From Cordia subcordata (taxonomy: Eukaryota > Streptophyta > Magnoliopsida > Boraginales > Cordiaceae), in assembly GCA_028554755.1 (NCBI GenBank), contig JAPTOF010000011.1, positions 4,616,501 through 4,680,500 of the forward strand: DNA of 64,000 nucleotides. The letters are read 5' to 3'. The translations under genes and the position numbers were made by a program. Of the stretch, positions 47,682 to 59,500 are shown piece after piece. Each line of letters starts with the position of its first letter. Positions within the stretch are counted from its first letter, which is position 1. The notes under the pieces are model-generated. The model saw only the letters and a list, made by a program, of their open reading frames with translations. It was not told the DNA's origin and ran no database searches.

Positions 47682-49395
47682 GATTAAGTAAGAGTTTCAT
47701 TAATTGCAAAGTTGGTACAACCATCCATAACCCCTCAAGCCAAAGATACAACATTAATAACTAGAGACAAGGCTTGAGGGGCATGCCAAAGAACAAAAGG
47801 GAGGAAACTCCCACTACAATCAGCAAAAAATAGCAAGAGACATCAAAAAGAGAAAGAAAAAACAACAATCAAGTGCCAAAGGAACTAGGATTGTTTGTCG
47901 GCTCTTCATGTGTAGCCCGAATGCCAACGGAATTTGGGCCACCCGATATATTCTTTTCTTCACAATCCTTAAAGGCGCCATGTAGAGGCGCCATGTGTGA
48001 TTTGTATATGTTTGTATATATTGTTTTCTTATACTTTTTAGGGTGTTTTGAGCAAAATTGGGTGCATTTAGGTTTACATTTATGCACTATTAGTCATATT
48101 TGCGCATATAGGCGTCAAATGCATAAATGCTACATTAAGTACCTTATTTTGCGTTTAGGCTTATTTCATGTTTTAGGCACATTTTGGGAGAAGGAATTAA
48201 GCTTAAAATGATGATTCTTAGATTAAGGAGCAAAGTTAGGGTTGATTTGGAGGAGAAGAAATGAAGAAAAAGCCATTTCGAAGCTCCCGAGCGAAGAACG
48301 AAGCAACTAGGTTATGATGATGATTTTATGAGGATGAAAAGATGAATAAAAATGGATTTAGAGGTCCCCAAAAGTGGAACGAGGCAATACAAAAATACCG
48401 TGCACGAATCGGAGCTAAAATGAGCAAGTTTTGGCAAAAACAGATTCTGCCTGTTACCCTAGGCCCCTTGCCAGTCGACCGGTTAGGGTGATCGGCAGCC
48501 TCAAAGAATAGAGAAAAGGCTTAAGTACTTGTCAATTGAGTCATGTTTTTGCTGGTTGACTGGTTAGAACAACTGGCAGAGCCCGTGAACAGTTAAAAAA
48601 TGCCCTTTTTAGCTTATTTACAAGGGTGGAAACCAATAATCTCTCACACTCATTAACCCTAACCCTTTTTCTACTTTGATTAATACCCTTATACACCATC
48701 TAAACCGTATAACAAGCTAGGATTGAAGCATCTAACAAGGATTTGAAGGGCTGATACAGATTTGGAAGTAAGATTTAGGAGAGTTCGTGTTGTTCTCTTT
48801 CTATTTCTTGTAAATATGTTGCTAGATTAAACTAGATCTTCAAGTATTTATTGTTTTATATTAGATTAGGGCTTTCAAGAAAGAATTTGTGTGTATCTTT
48901 GGCTCTTAATACATACTTCTTTACATTGATTAATGGCATGAATTAATATGTCTATGTGATGGTAACCAAACATGTCTATGTGTTTGTTAAAACACCTAAG
49001 TAAAATTGCATGTGTTATTTCAGACTTAAATGCTAAAATCCCTAAGTGAAGTTGCATGTGTTATTTCGTACTTAAATACTATCGGTAGTGGTCTCACCTT
49101 AGCCTTAATCCATGCTAACGACATGAGCCTTATTTGCAACTAGTGTGTGTTGATTAATATGCTTGATAGATGACTTAATGTGGTAAGAGTATACCTCTAG
49201 TATGAAATAATACTATAAGGGTAACCAGTAACATTAGTTGATACTCTAGGAGTCTAATCTCTGGTCTAAAACAATACTAGCAGGTTAGTCTCTTGAGTAA
49301 GATATTAATCAACACTAAAGAGGCCCTAACTAACTAAGCCCAAAAACTCCATGTCATAAGGACCACACTTTCACCTAGGACTAGGACATGTACCA
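47618..49395 (+). repeat. 5' LTR of C2, truncated at its 3' end
   Basis: Pairs with 53127 onward, interrupted by the LINE tail. Similarity to the 3' LTR fades after 'aactaactaagcccaaaaac' (49330-49349), and internal sequence is established by 49402. GTCGACCGG-type repeats lie at 48474-48590. Stem-loops TAGTATGAAATAATACTA (49198-49215) and CTGGTCTAAAACAATACTAG (49261-49280) are present. Confidence 0.85.
47638..47993 (-). mobile_element. 5'-truncated LINE 3' end with (TA)n tail and 15-bp TSD
   Basis: TGTGTGATCTGTGTA (47623-47637) and TGTGTGATTTGTATA (47994-48008) match at 13 of 15 bases. The intact LTR copy at 53127 lacks the 356 bp between them. Read on minus, the insert ends in an AATGAAACTCTTACTTAATCTGC-like 3' UTR and then a TA-repeat tail, as in plant L1-type LINEs. 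No RT domain remains. Confidence 0.75.
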
Positions 49396-49401
49396 CCCAC
49401 T

Positions 49402-49818
49402 TTGCATGAATTAGATTTATCCGTGACCCATGAGAAGGGTGTGTTCTTAACTTTAGATAATGAGAAGAAGGCCATAGGGTGGTTAGTTAGTGAGCAAGTG
49501 GGGCATGATCCTTCATGCTTACATATGGCACCTACCACACAAGAGCACACATCTTTATTTAACATTTTGGGGTGGGACATTTTGGAAGGGGCTTGCATTT
49601 TTCATTCTTTGCCCTATCATTTATTGCATGATCCCTTTCCCTCTATCTTCTGTGCTTTATTGCTTATCTTGTAATTTGTGCCTCGAAACTTCAAACATAT
49701 TTTACTCTAACATTGGCACCCAGCTAAGAGAGTTAAAACGAGCACTACTAGAAGGCACCCTAGACGCTTATTCTTTCTTTGTTTTCCTTGTCTTTTACTT
49801 GCCTTGCTTTTGCATATA
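49402..49818 (+). CDS. Conserved unknown ORF of C2 (homologue of B1 ORF)
   Basis: Frame 49402-49674 opens MHELDLSVTHEKGVFLTLD and matches 6738-7030 of B1 (similar order of THxxGVxxxLDxxKKAI, EH-S-F and HDPF blocks). After a frame change the string LRELKRALLEGTLDAYSFF (49732-49788) follows, with the hydrophobic end FVFLVFYLPCFCI before a stop at 49817-49819. A membrane-anchored C terminus is possible. Family unrecognised; the 5' end was lost in the deletion, so the ATG at 49402 is only the first available. Confidence 0.45.
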
Positions 49819-49819
49819 G

Positions 49820-50983
49820 TAGATTAGTTTTCTTTTACTTATTCTTGCTTTGTATATAGTAGAATTAGATTGCTTTTGTTTCTTTTACCTTTAGATAATT
49901 TAGGCTTTCTTTTCATTACTATCACCCTGGGTAGGTTAGAATTTTGCTCCCTTACTTATTCTTGCTCCTTCCCATCATTTGTGCATCGATATTTTACCCC
50001 TTGCATACATCCTTATTTATCATTTCAAATGTCAATGTTAGCTTGCATAGTATTATCTTTTAATCTCTTCTTTGTTTTTTGAGCATTAATGCTTCTATAA
50101 AGAAAGGGACTAGTAGATGATCAAACATCATTGGCATTTATGGACTTCTACGCAAACAATGTTGTATCTCTCCATTCTTTACTTGTCCCTATCTATCCCT
50201 TCCACAGTCCCCATATGAGTTTCATGTGCTTGCTGTTATGCTTGGATGCGATTTGCTTTAGGACAAGGAAAGTTTAGGTTTGAGGGTATGGTTGTTTCTT
50301 TATTATTTATATCATTTATGGGCATATTTGCATAGCATGCCTTGTTTTTGCTGAAAATGTGTTTAACTTTTTTTTTTTTTTGCAAATTTTAAGTTGGTTT
50401 ATCTCTATGTTGATTGGAGAGTTGGCCTTTATTATTGACTTGATTGATTAGAGAAGATGAGGTTGTATTGTAGGGAGTGAATAGAGTGTGGGATATAGCC
50501 TAGACTTTGAAAAAAATCCTTTTGGAAACTGGGAGACTGAGCACTTTTAAGAATGTATCTTGTAATTTCTCCACAACTTGGTTGGAAAGAATGTTTTTTA
50601 AAGGGTTGTTGATATAAGTATCCCTTCCTTTATTGGTTCTTTTAGTGTGCCTTAGGCTCTTCTTTTTCTTTTCTTTTTGTTTATGTTATGTATTGAGAAA
50701 AAAATAAGAAAAATGGAAAAATGCAAAAAAAAAATGAGAAAAAAAAGTGAAAATTGAGAAAAAATCCAAAAAGGCAACATAAATATGAAAAGTGAAGTAT
50801 GTTGAATAAGTCAAGTGACACAAAGTCAATTTGACACAAGTGTTTTCTTTTGTTATTTCGTTGTTTTAGGAAGATGGCTCCTACGTCAATTGTGAGCCAT
50901 TGGGATGTATCTTCTTTTCCTTATATCTTTGGGGCTAATTGCATGTTGGGAAGCCATGTTAATTGATGGGCACAAAGTATCAA
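49820..50983 (+). other. 3' noncoding part of C2
   Basis: Holds the purine-rich AGTTTAGGTTTGAGGGTATG at 50270-50290 and an A-rich tract at 50690-50790, both parallel to B1. No ORF supported. Confidence 0.55.
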
Positions 50984-52079
50984 TGATGTCTCTCTAGATA
51001 TGCAAGCTCTAAAGACTCAAAAGTGCACAGATCAGTGCAATATAGTATGTGCGAGAATAGGTGTCGAACCACAGGGAGGCTATTATGTGGAAAGGATCCT
51101 ATCCATGTGTGTCTTAGAAAGTGCCTAAAAAGAAACTTAATGTAACCATTTTTTTTGGGTTTTGGGTTTACAAGAGCTTAAACTAAAGGAAATAAAATTA
51201 CACTATAAGAATGGAAAGCAGGGAAACAAACTACCTAGAGAAAACTAAAAAGTGGAATGGGTTAGGGTGACTTTTGCTTGCTAATGGGTGGTTCTAAACT
51301 CAAATGCTATGGGATTACGAGCGATGACTTAATTATTGGTTGCTCATAACTAGGTTGCTAATTAATGTCCTAATTTCCACTTAAGATTCAGTGTAAGTCC
51401 GTCCCTAGGCGGCGCCTCCTAGAGCCACAACGTGGTCCTTATGACTTAGGGCCATAGGAGTGACTAACTAGCTTCCTAAGTGATTTAGGATGAACCTACC
51501 CTAGTAACTAAACCGTTGGCTGGGTTAAAGTTTCCTAGGTGATTTAGGATAAACCTACCCTAGTACTTAAACTGTTGGTTGGATTTAAAGCCAAAACCTA
51601 GTGTCACTAGGGTCAATTAAGCCTATCCAGAAACCTATTGGCTGGGTTTAAAGCCAAAGAAGACTCAATCTAGGCTAGCTCTAAATTACACATCATCATT
51701 TTAAGATCACTATAGCGGGGTTTGCTCAATGTGTGCAATCATACATGTTCTAAGCTAAGGTGTTCACAAATATAGAGACCTATTCAACTACCAAACATCG
51801 TCATGCTCGGATTACACCATTTAAAGCAATTAGGAACTAACATGTATGCAATATTAATGTCATATTTACTACTAGGCATGCAAACATACACATAGACATG
51901 GATATAAGCATTACCCACTTCATGCAACCCACACACAAACACATAGACATGATTATAGAATGGACTAGAAGTGTTTAGTAGCAAATAAACATCAATTTAT
52001 ACACATACTACTTGTATAGGCATGTTATAAAACACCTAGACATGTATTGAATAATAGCCATTGAAACAAGAAAAACAAA

Positions 52080-52118
<39 letters not shown>

Positions 52119-52860
52119 GCCATCAAATCCTATCCATTACACAATCTAAATCACCCTAAACAAGTTTACTCAAACATAATATAAAATAAGATGAAAGAGA
52201 GAATGAGAAACTCCCCTTCTATCCTAGCTATTCTTGTACAAAATCTTTGAGCAAAACTCCAATCCAAGTCTTTGAAACCCTTTAACTAGCTTGACTACAA
52301 GTGGAAAAGTGTGTGAAAAAGTGTGTGTCAGGTAGGAGAGTTATGGTTTTGTGTGTGTGTGTAAAGTGGGTTATAACAAAAAATCGAGCCCTATTTATAA
52401 ACAGCTACGCACTACCGATCGACCGGCTTTAGGGGCTATCGATTGGCTCAACAAGGTTGCTCTCTGGAGTCACCGGTTGACCGGCAACTGGAGGCTTGAC
52501 TTGACCGACTAAATAATGATGCTCTCTGGTCTTGTCGGTTGACCTACCCGATCAACTAGTTAAGCTCTTTTGCCTCCAATCTACTTTGTTTTGGCCTCGA
52601 GTCTTCTCCCCATGACCCGTGTGCCTTTTATCTTCATCACCCATCATTGTCCAACCTCGGCATTGACCCAAGAGTCACCTAAATCATAAAAAATAAGCAA
52701 TTTGTGTAGCATTTATCTCTTAAGCTTAACTATGTACAATTATCTACACTTAAGGCTACCTCTAGCATAAGTACTACACTAATGCAATTATATAAGCTTA
52801 TAACACCTCTAAAACATAGATAAAATACGATGCACACACACAAAAAAATGAAGCACATCA
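50984..52860 (-). mobile_element. Solo LTR B- (Gypsy) with TSD ATCAA
   Basis: TGATGTCTCTC...GAAGCACATCA in plus orientation, 1877 bp, flanked by perfect ATCAA repeats (50979-50983, 52861-52865). Family B, as 8611-10482. TATA on minus at 52392-52399, degenerate GTCGACC repeats 52410-52565, stem-loops at 51575-51594 and 51638-51657. An internal ~60-bp partial duplication around 51470-51590 repeats the 'tagtgatttaggatgaacctaccc' region. (TA)n at about 52084-52114. Confidence 0.94.
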
Positions 52861-53105
52861 ATCAACATCTTGGGTGTGTGAGTTAGACTCCTAAGTTTAA
52901 GGTGGTTCTAGCTACTTGGTAAGTTCTCAAAGGGTACGAGACCCCTTGTGCTGGAGAGAAGGTTCTAAAAATATCTAAGGAAGCCCTAACATGAAAGGAA
53001 TGACCCCTTATACCCCTTGGAGGCAAAAAGATTGCAAGTCAATGGAACTAGCAACTCTTTGAAAAGCATGAGGATAGACTTGGTCTAGGCTTGCTTAGGG
53101 ACAAG

Positions 53106-53126
53106 TAAGGGGAAGGTTTGGGGTGT
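53106..53126 (+). promoter_or_regulatory. Polypurine tract of C2
   Basis: TAAGGGGAAGGTTTGGGGTG lies directly before the 3' LTR and parallels 8591-8610 of B1. The region 52866-53105 before it is noncoding internal sequence. Confidence 0.75.
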
Positions 53127-55215
53127 TGATGTGTGTGATTTGTGTATGTTTGTATGTATTGTTTGCATACACTTTTCAGGGTGTTTTGAGTAAAATTGAG
53201 TGCATTTAGGGTTGCATTTGTGCAGAATTAGTCATATCTGCGTATACAAGTGTCAAAATGCATAAATGCTACACAAAGTGAATTATTTCGTGTTTTAGGC
53301 ACATTTTAGGAGAAGGAATTGAGCTTGAAATGATGATTCTTAGATCAAGGAGCAAAGGTAGGGTTGATTTAGAGGAGAAAAAATGAAGAAAAATCCATTT
53401 GAAAGCTCCCAGAAGAATAACGAAGCAACCGGGCAAAACTAAGCTCAATTGGAGCAAAATTTGGAGCTTGAAGCAACAGAGGGCATGGATAAATCTTAGA
53501 GATGTTTATGAGGATAAAAAGATGAAGAAAATGGCTTTAGAGGTCCCCAAAAGTGGTAAAGGAAACAGAAAAATGTCGTGCACGAATCAAAGCCAAAACG
53601 AGCAACTTATGGCAAAAACAGATTCTGCAGGTCACCCTAGGCCCCTTGCTAGTCAACCGGTTAGGGTGACCAGTAACACAAGAGAATAGAGAAAAAGCTA
53701 AAGTACTTATCAGTGGAGTCATGTTCTTACTGGTCGACCAGTTAGGGCGATCGACAGACCCCGGAAACAGCTATAAGATGCCCTTTTCAGCTCATTTACA
53801 AGGAAGGAACCCAATAATCTCTCATATCCATTAACCTTAACCCTTTTCCCACTTCAATTAATACCTTTATACACCGTCTAAACCCTATACCAAGCTAGGA
53901 TTGAAGCATCTAACAAGGATTTGAAGGGCTTGTACGAATTTGGAAGCAAGATTTAAGGGAGTTCTTCTTGTTCTCTTTCTAATGCTTGTAATTATGTTGC
54001 TAGATTAGGCTAAATCTTTGGGTGTTTGTTATTGTATATTAGATTAGAGCTTTGAATACAGGATTTGTGTGTATCTTTGGCTTTTAATACATGCTTCTTT
54101 ACATTGATTAATGGCATGAATCAATATGTCTATATGTTGATAATCAAACATATCTATGTGTTCGTTAAAATGCCTAAATGAAGTTGCATGTGTTATTTCA
54201 TGCTTAAATGCTATCGGTAGTGGTCTTACTTTAGCCTTAATCCATACTAACAGCATGAGCCCTATTTGCAACTAATGTGTGTTGAATAATATGCTTAATA
54301 GTTGCCTCAGTGTGGTAAAAATGTGCCTTTAGACTGAAACAATACTAAAAAGGCACCCACTAGCACTAATTAATACTCTAGGAGTCTAATCTCTAGTTTA
54401 AAACAGTATTAATAGGTTAATCTCTCGAGTAAGATATTAATCAACACCAAAAAGGCCCTAACTAACTAAGCCCAAAAACTTGAGGTCAGACAGACCATGC
54501 TATACTCTAGGGAGATCTACCTAGGGATAAACCCACATCGAATCCTAGTGGACACTAAGATTAGTTAGCTAAGGTCTCCAAGAGAGCAATTGAGCCATAG
54601 ATAGACCAAATCGTTTCCATATCCCAAGTCTAGTCGCAATGCAATCACCCCAGGTCCCCTTCCATCTTTTAGAGCTTTCTTTCCTTAGTTTGTACCTATA
54701 GTTCCTCCACTAGGTTAGACTAGTTTAGGATTTATAGTGTGTTTGGAATGATCTTATTTTAAGATGCTTATCCTATTGAAATTTGGAGATATTTTATAAG
54801 ATTTAAGATATTTTATCATATACACCATGCATTTTATAGTTGTAAAAAATAAGATAGGAAGGATTGCTTATTTCTTATAAAATAAAAAGTATGGTTTTAT
54901 TTTAAATTTTCATAGGATGCATAATAAGATTTCTTAAATCTTATAAGATATACCCTCATTTCAATAGAATAAGTATCTTAAAATAAGACTATAACAAACA
55001 GAGCATTATTTTCCGTTGTTCAGAGCTCTCTTTAATCCTAAAAAGACTAAAAACAGTCCAACACACGTGTATAGGTGGTCTTAGGCACTCTTGCACATAG
55101 AGATTAAACTAAGGTTGTCTTCCCGAGGAATGTGACCTCATACTTGCACGCTCAGCTACTAATGACCCATGCACTTGCAGGCTAATTTTAAGACTTATGC
55201 TTAGAATTCGCATCA
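53127..55215 (+). repeat. 3' LTR of C2 with MITE
   Basis: 2089 bp including a 274-bp MITE plus TSD, so about 1815 bp, close to solo LTR C (1808). GTCGACC-type repeats at about 53645-53755. A strong stem-loop at 54323-54356 pairs GTGCCTTT with AAAGGCAC. The TATA region reads CATTTACAAG and looks decayed. Confidence 0.9.
54735..55005. mobile_element. Tourist-like MITE with TTA TSD
   Basis: 271 bp flanked by TTA (54732-54734 and 55006-55008). The ends are inverted repeats: TCTTATTTTAAGATGCTTAT and TCTTATTTTAAGATACTTAT (reverse-complemented right end), followed by CTATTGAAAT on both sides. The terminal bases share T--T-TGTTTG. The TSD and size suggest the PIF/Harbinger (Tourist) group. No transposase. 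Confidence 0.8.
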
Positions 55216-55220
55216 ACTTG

Positions 55221-56373
55221 CTTTAATTGTCTTTCAACCCAAAGCCTAAAGAGAATAAGCTCAATAAGCCCAAAGGTCTAAAGTCACATGCCCATAAGTC
55301 TAGCTACCTAAAATAATAGAAAATATTGGCCTGAAACAAATTGTTCCATTTTAAGCCAGACTTAAAAGAATTTGTCAAAATAGAAATAAAAATAAAATTA
55401 GGAGTCCAAAAATAAAATATTAAAACCAGATCTGGCCTAATCTCAATCAGGCCTGAATCACCCAAAAAAACTTCTCATAAGAAAATGACAGCCCATTCAA
55501 GACAGGTAATCACCCACGGCCCAAAAACTAAACCTAGGTACCACACAGCTGCTTGACACCTCACCGCTCCTAAACGTCCTCGGACCAGCACCATCATGAC
55601 TAATCATTGCCATGACTTAACACCAATGTGCATCCCCAACTCTTCACGCCGCCATGTCCAACACCTTGCCGGAGCAAATCCTACCACCAATCACATAACC
55701 ATCACCTACTGACACTCGGTAGCGGTGCTACCATGTCGTGATTCTTTAAGTGTTGGTGACGCAACATCGTCACCAGAGAGCTACTACTCTAAGGCTGAAA
55801 ACTGCTTCCCACAAAGCTATAGCAGACGCCATCCCCCGTGACACCATCAAACCACCACTCATCCATCTGGTCACGGCTGCTTTACCAAGTGGAGAATCAC
55901 AACTCCCTCGCGGTTCTTTCTGTGACATCTAGGCCAACCATTGGCCACTGACATAGTGGTTCAATTGTCCCAAGCCAACAACCCTTCACCAACCTTCAAT
56001 GGTGTTAATGAAGGGTTATAAGTAAACAAGAAGGGACAACGTTCAAGTCTTTTTAAGTGTGATGTTTTTCCTTTTAACTTATGAGAAAACAAGTTTGCAT
56101 TGAAATAAAAACCCGGACAACATAAAAAATCAAAAAACATGTGCAGAAGGCATTAATGGTGTTGTAACCAGCATGTTATGCAAAATCAGTCTTGGCTATA
56201 ATAATTGCAATCTCATTGCAAGATTTGACCTTAGACATAGTTTTGATGTTCAAATTTAATTCATAATTAAAATTGAAATCAGACGGAAACTTTCAAACAT
56301 ATCATCCATAAGTGTTGGAAAAATAAAATCAAATTTCGCGATAAAATCAATCTAAAACAATAAAAGAGCCTTT
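55221..56373 (-). other. 5' leader of Copia 3
   Basis: Noncoding sequence between PBS and coding region, interrupted at 55216 by C2. A moderately GC-rich, CACC/CCATCA-rich block (55500-55980) stands out. No ORF with a recognisable motif. Confidence 0.5.
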
Positions 56374-56385
56374 GGTCTGATACCA
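56374..56385 (-). promoter_or_regulatory. PBS of Copia 3 (initiator tRNA-Met)
   Basis: TGGTATCAGACC on minus, one base after the LTR end TGCA. It matches TGGTATCAGAGC at 11 of 12 bases. Confidence 0.85.
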
Positions 56386-56386
56386 T

Positions 56387-58169
56387 TGCAGGAAATTATG
56401 GAAACCTTCTCTGGATTTTCACGCGCAAGAACAAACTCTTAATTAAAAAATTCAAGAAATGGATATAGGATGACCTCAAAAAAAATGAACATAGGATGAC
56501 CTCAAAAAAAAGGTGCAATTGCTGAAACTAGTTTTCATACGCAATCAAGAATTACTGGAGGAGGCTATTTTAGTTTAGAGTGTGAAAGAGAATTTTGACA
56601 ACTAATTTTCTAGGATCAACTCAAAACCATAATACATAGAAAAAATATACACTCTCTATATATAAGGAGATATGGGCTTTCCATAAAGCCCAGCCTCACA
56701 ACCCATTAAGTCTAACTCTTTGGACTTAAAATTATGGACTTTCAAAATCCATACTAAAACCCAAATTAAATCCACATTTAATTTATAAATAACAGCCCGT
56801 TAATTAATCTGATCGACATATTTAGTTCTAGTTAGACATAGTCAAAATTAATTCTGTGACCCGTAATAAGTAATTAAACATTATAGTATGTAATCTTCAA
56901 TTAAATATCTATAATGTCAATTACCCATTATTTAATTCCTAATTAAGTAATAACATGTATAATTCACAATTACACATGACCGAGATAATTACAATAGGAC
57001 TAATCCTCCAACTAATTCTCAACCATATGTGCGACTCCATAGGTTCAAACTTAAACCGGTAATACAAGGACTATCCTTATGTTAATCAATGATACTATCT
57101 AGAAACAATTCCTGATGTCTAGATAAGCTGAATAGTTGCAAGACAATATTCGACGAACCTGGGTACTATGGTGGATTTCCTGTGACCGTCGATATTTCGA
57201 AATAACCCTAGGGACATGGTAAAACTATCAAACCCCTAATTAGTTATTCTATATCAAGTCTCAATCTTATCGTCACTAATAATAACATAACCATGTGACA
57301 CATCACGCAGAAAGCTTTGGCCAAAGTCTTAATGAATTAGGACTAAGGGCTCGTTTGAATTGACTTTTTTCAAAAGCGCTTTTTTTTAACAACTTTTGAA
57401 AAACATCTTTTTTTGATAAGCTAAAAATTCTGGCTTCTAAAAAAAGCTGTATTTGAGCTTTTTCAAAGTTTTAGCTTTTTTAGAAGCTAAATCAAATAAT
57501 TATTGCAAATTTAATGTAAATTTTTCAGGAAAAAAAGTACTTTTTTTGGGGAAAAAAGCCAATCCAAATAGGCCCTAAGTAGAATATCATTCTCCTAATA
57601 CCTGAAGCGGTAAATCCCATCTTGATTTATGCATTAACTTCGCGACACTTGCCCATATCCAATAGCTTTTTGTCACCAAATTAGAAATATGGGTAGTCTA
57701 GCACCAAGGCGTGAGGAGTCATCCGCAAGTCTCTATGGCAGCGTCAGTCCAAGGGAATGCGACATCCATGTGCACTACCGGCTATCCTATGACAATAGGG
57801 TACATATCATAAGATGCTCATAACAGAGTCATGTTTAGTGAGTATATCTCCACACCTCACTGTGAGTTACACTGACGTCTTCACACCTCTTGGTTATGAG
57901 GATAAGCAATTCATGTGACACACTATAATCTATGCTCGATGGAATCAACATCCTAGTATCGATTCTATTATTTGATTATGAACCAAGTTAAAAGACGACC
58001 GAGCTATCCCTCACTCACATAGCCCCATTATGTCATCCCAAGGACTGTCATGATTTAACAATTAAGAACAAAATGTACAATATGGCGTAAGGCTGAAAGT
58101 ACAACAATTCATGCATAAATTAGTACAAAGTTTACTATAGACAACTAGCTTTAGGACACCTTCCCAACA
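56387..58169 (-). repeat. 5' LTR of Copia 3 with MITE
   Basis: 1783 bp; without the MITE and one TSD copy it is 1551 bp, against 1557 bp for 30763-32319. Two adjacent copies of a 30-bp stretch (ataggatgacctcaaaaaaaa type) lie at 56465-56513. Confidence 0.9.
57347..57575. mobile_element. Tourist-like MITE with TAA TSD
   Basis: 229 bp starting GGGCTCGTTTGAATTGAC and ending GCCAATCCAAATAGGCCC, imperfect terminal inverted repeats of the GGGCCTGTTTGG type known from Tourist MITEs. TAA at 57344-57346 and 57576-57578. The paired 3' LTR (31731-31750) lacks it, which proves insertion. Confidence 0.88.
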
Positions 58170-59500
58170 TAAATAGTTCCTCTTACATATGATAGAAACC
58201 TATATATACATTATAATATATAGGGAAATAGTAGAAAAATCATTGTAAACCCCAAGTAAATTGGAGTATCACACATAATGTTAGGTCACAGAATAATCTC
58301 AAACTGTAATATTAACATAAGGCCATAACAGTGAATGCTTTAGCTATGTCAATGTTACGAACAAGGCGAGGCTCCAATTTATTTCGTTGTATATACTAGC
58401 ATATATCCAAAGGAGGGACAAGAAAAACACGGAATGCTTTGCTCAAAGGACATGATGTTAAGGATCTACTAATATACACGTTAACCATAATTAAAGATTA
58501 GAAAGTCTATTCAATGAGCCAAACACAACCCTTAATGAGAAGAAGGAAACAACAAACATAATTATATTAACTGGAATCCGAGCCATGAAATTTACATACG
58601 AAAATTTATGTTAGTACTTTGATATAGGAAGATGACATTATGTTGTAGAACTAAACATAACTTTTGTGTGAAACAAGGGAGAGAGGTTGCTACTAAGCAA
58701 TTTTTGGATTGCAATTTGGCTAAACCACTTGGTGTTGCTCCAACAAAAAAGACACTAGTGGTGGCTAAACTAGTGAACTTGCCTTGCTCTTGAAGATAAA
58801 TAGAATCCTTAGCATGGGAACCTACCAATGACATTGATTCCACAATCTTATTTATAGACCTAAAGGCATGTGCCAAGCATATTTTGGGAAGTTCCTACTC
58901 TCATAGGAGCTCATTGACACACAATCTCCTCTAAAATAGCAGGCTAGTAAAAGATAAGTTGAGATAGTGGTCCTTGCTTGGTGGCCAAGTTCACTCTATG
59001 AACTTAGTGGGTTAGTTTGTCTCTCGTGTTTTCCATGGTGTTAGTAGGCAAGTTATGTACTTGGTGGGCAAGTATTCTCTTGTATAAGTCTTCTATAAAT
59101 ACCCCAAACGTTTGTACATTTGAGGTACAAAAATAAAATGAGTTACAAGAAAGAGCCTTGTAAGTGCAAGCTTAGGTTTTCCTTGTAATTATATTGTGGA
59201 ATATATACAAAGTCGAGCATTGCCCATAATTTGTTTGTTGTTTCTTTAATTCCGTGCACATAGCTGTCATTGCTTGCATATATACTTTATATTGTGAGAC
59301 AAACACTTGCGGGTGAGAGTAAACACTTGTGTGCATGCATATACACTTGTGTGTGCAAGACTGAATTTGACTGACTAAATTGTGGCAACAAATTAGCCAT
59401 TGCAAGGCGTTGCGTTGGTTTGCGCATATCACACTTGAAGTCTTGAGATGGTTGGCCTTAGAACAAGGTTTATACCAATTTGAAGGGTTAAAGGTGGATC
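58170..59500 (+). other. Region upstream of chromovirus gag, probably containing its LTR
   Basis: TATAAATA at 59094-59101 followed by AATAAAATG near 59132 looks like an LTR promoter and poly(A) region, and the gag start lies 400 bp on. I could not fix LTR ends or a PBS. A minus-strand open frame at 58592-58876 shows no family motif. Confidence 0.35.

Larger units (their letters stand above)
47618..55215 (+). mobile_element. Internally deleted Gypsy element C2, TSD ACTTG
   Basis: TGATGTGTGTGATC at 47618 and TTCGCATCA ending at 55215, flanked by perfect ACTTG repeats (47613-47617, 55216-55220). The 5' LTR runs into 3' internal sequence at about 49395 without its own U5 end, PBS, gag or pol, so a large deletion removed that stretch. 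The retained internal part holds the conserved unknown ORF, a purine tract and an A-rich tract, as in B1. Secondary inserts: LINE 47638-47993, solo LTR 50984-52860, MITE 54735-55005. It is inserted in Copia 3. Confidence 0.92.
30763..58169 (-). mobile_element. Angela/Tork-like Copia element 3, host of two large nested elements
   Basis: 3' LTR 30763-32319 and 5' LTR 56387-58169 share TG(T/C)AGGAAATT...CCCAACA ends in plus orientation. The polypurine tract abuts the 3' LTR and the PBS abuts the 5' LTR. Flanks AAAAT (30758-30762) and TAAAT (58170-58174) are a 4/5 TSD. Own sequence is 30763-33686, 44069-47612 and 55221-58169, about 9.2 kb, once the SIRE-like element, C2 and the MITE are removed. 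Pol is heavily mutated. Lineage is inferred from LTR length and motifs. Confidence 0.88.

Noticed and set aside
55750..55932. 60-aa open frame in the GC-richer leader block
   Set aside because: It lies in the noncoding leader of Copia 3 on the opposite strand and resembles nothing known.
58592..58876. 94-aa minus-strand open frame as a possible host gene
   Set aside because: No motif, no neighbouring exon or conserved signal; chance open frame cannot be excluded.
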